NCBI GenBank assembly: GCA_903911085.1
Contig: CAIWCC010000059.1
Coordinates: 1 to 53,709, forward strand
Source of the DNA: an uncultured Bacteroidales bacterium
Lineage (GTDB): Bacteria; Bacteroidota; Bacteroidia; Bacteroidales; Paludibacteraceae
Length of the DNA stretch: 53,709 nt
Direction of reading: 5' to 3'
Shown here: in pieces, positions 53,386 through 53,709 of the stretch
How positions within the stretch are numbered: position 1 is the stretch's first letter
How the letters are laid out: each line of letters opens with the position of its first letter
Translations under genes and position numbers: made by a program
The notes under the pieces: model-generated
What the model was told of the DNA's origin: nothing
The model's input: the letters and a program-made list of their open reading frames with translations, nothing else
Databases searched by the model: none

Positions 53386-53709
53386 TTATTTAGTTGCTTT
53401 TTTCTTGTTAGCAACTGTTTTCTTTTTACCTTTACGTGTACGAGCGTTATTTTTCGTACTTTGACCTCTCAATGGAAGACCAATACGGTGTCGAACACCG
53501 CGGTAACAACCGATATCCATCAAACGTTTGATGTTCGTTTGTACCTCAGAGCGAAGGTCACCCTCCACTTTGAATCCCGCTCCAATAATTTCGCGGATTT
53601 TAGATGCTTGGTCGTCTGTCCAATCTTTCACTTTGATGTTGATGTCAACACCGGCAGTTTCTAAAATCTTTTTTGCACTATTGCGACCTATTCCGTAGAT
53701 ATAAGTCAA
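53386..53709 (-). CDS. rpsM: 30S ribosomal protein S13 (cut by window edge)
   Basis: The C-terminal 107 residues: [59 protein letters not shown]. The first ~20 residues lie beyond 53709, so the Met at the window edge is internal. The Arg/Lys-rich tail reaches the decoding site. First visible gene of the alpha operon. Confidence 0.95.
   Translation of the reverse strand: MTYIYGIGRNSAKKILETAGVDINIKVKDWTDDQASKIREIIGAGFKVEGDLRSEVQTNIKRLMDIGCYRGVRHRIGLPLRGQSTKNNARTRKGKKKTVANKKKATK

Noticed and set aside
1-53709. tRNA, rRNA, tmRNA or signal-recognition RNA genes
   Set aside because: I looked for their conserved cores in spacers on both strands and saw none. A computed scan would be needed to exclude them fully.

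Overview
The window comes from an AT-rich chromosome of an anaerobic member of the Bacteroidota, most likely order Bacteroidales and similar to Paludibacter-type bacteria. The reasons are the many promoters of the form TAnnTTTG, the near absence of Shine-Dalgarno sequences, a gliding/type IX secretion gene (gldG), several exported proteins with type IX secretion C-terminal sorting domains, membrane-bound AraC regulators, a Rho factor with a long disordered insertion, and a methylmalonyl-CoA mutase plus biotin-dependent carboxylase set of the succinate-propionate route. No rRNA, tRNA or CRISPR array was found.

Layout. 1-9571: tail of a probable transposase, type II NADH dehydrogenase (ndh), a group-B-like [FeFe] hydrogenase, an AraC regulator, an Ig-like lipoprotein, rho, thiol peroxidase and a zinc-protease-like lipoprotein. 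9665-13822: a cytoplasmic GH13 glycosidase, a probable PD-(D/E)xK-fold protein and gldG without gldF. 14308-18791: an XRE-cupin regulator, an aminotransferase with a palindromic operator and a long leader, then rplU-rpmA and serS. 18874-27525: a GlsB/OlsB-like acyltransferase, a membrane AraC regulator, and a group of exported proteins (tail-fibre-like protein, type IX-secreted lipase-like protein, small lipoprotein, S1/P1 nuclease). 27784-30711: adenine deaminase and bifunctional hisB.

30712-38174 is the accessory part. It holds a 42-bp tandem repeat, a BspA-like leucine-rich protein, a 125-bp duplicate of the 3' end of mutB, a 5' leader that can fold either into a long rod or into an intrinsic terminator, a small operon behind that leader, a higBA toxin-antitoxin pair whose toxin gene is split by a 235-bp MITE with a 6-bp target duplication, and an ORF6N gene bounded by inverted repeats and lodged exactly after the mutA stop codon.

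38175-50302 is metabolic: mutA and mutB (succinyl-CoA to methylmalonyl-CoA), prmA, two envelope proteins (Gly/Tyr/Ser-rich and FadL-like), and a three-gene acyl-CoA carboxylase (carboxyltransferase, biotin carboxylase, biotin carrier) that interconverts propionyl-CoA and methylmalonyl-CoA, followed by a membrane protein of unknown function. 50671-53709 is the alpha operon on the minus strand: rpsM (cut by the window end), rpsK, rpsD, rpoA, rplQ.

The most interesting locus is the leader at 32903-33207. Three segments A (33040-33061), B (33075-33096) and C (33127-33150) are arranged so that A:B or B:C can pair but not both, and B:C is followed by seven T residues. A 10-codon reading frame ends inside the first stem. 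This is the plan of an attenuator, upstream of a gene pair of unknown function.
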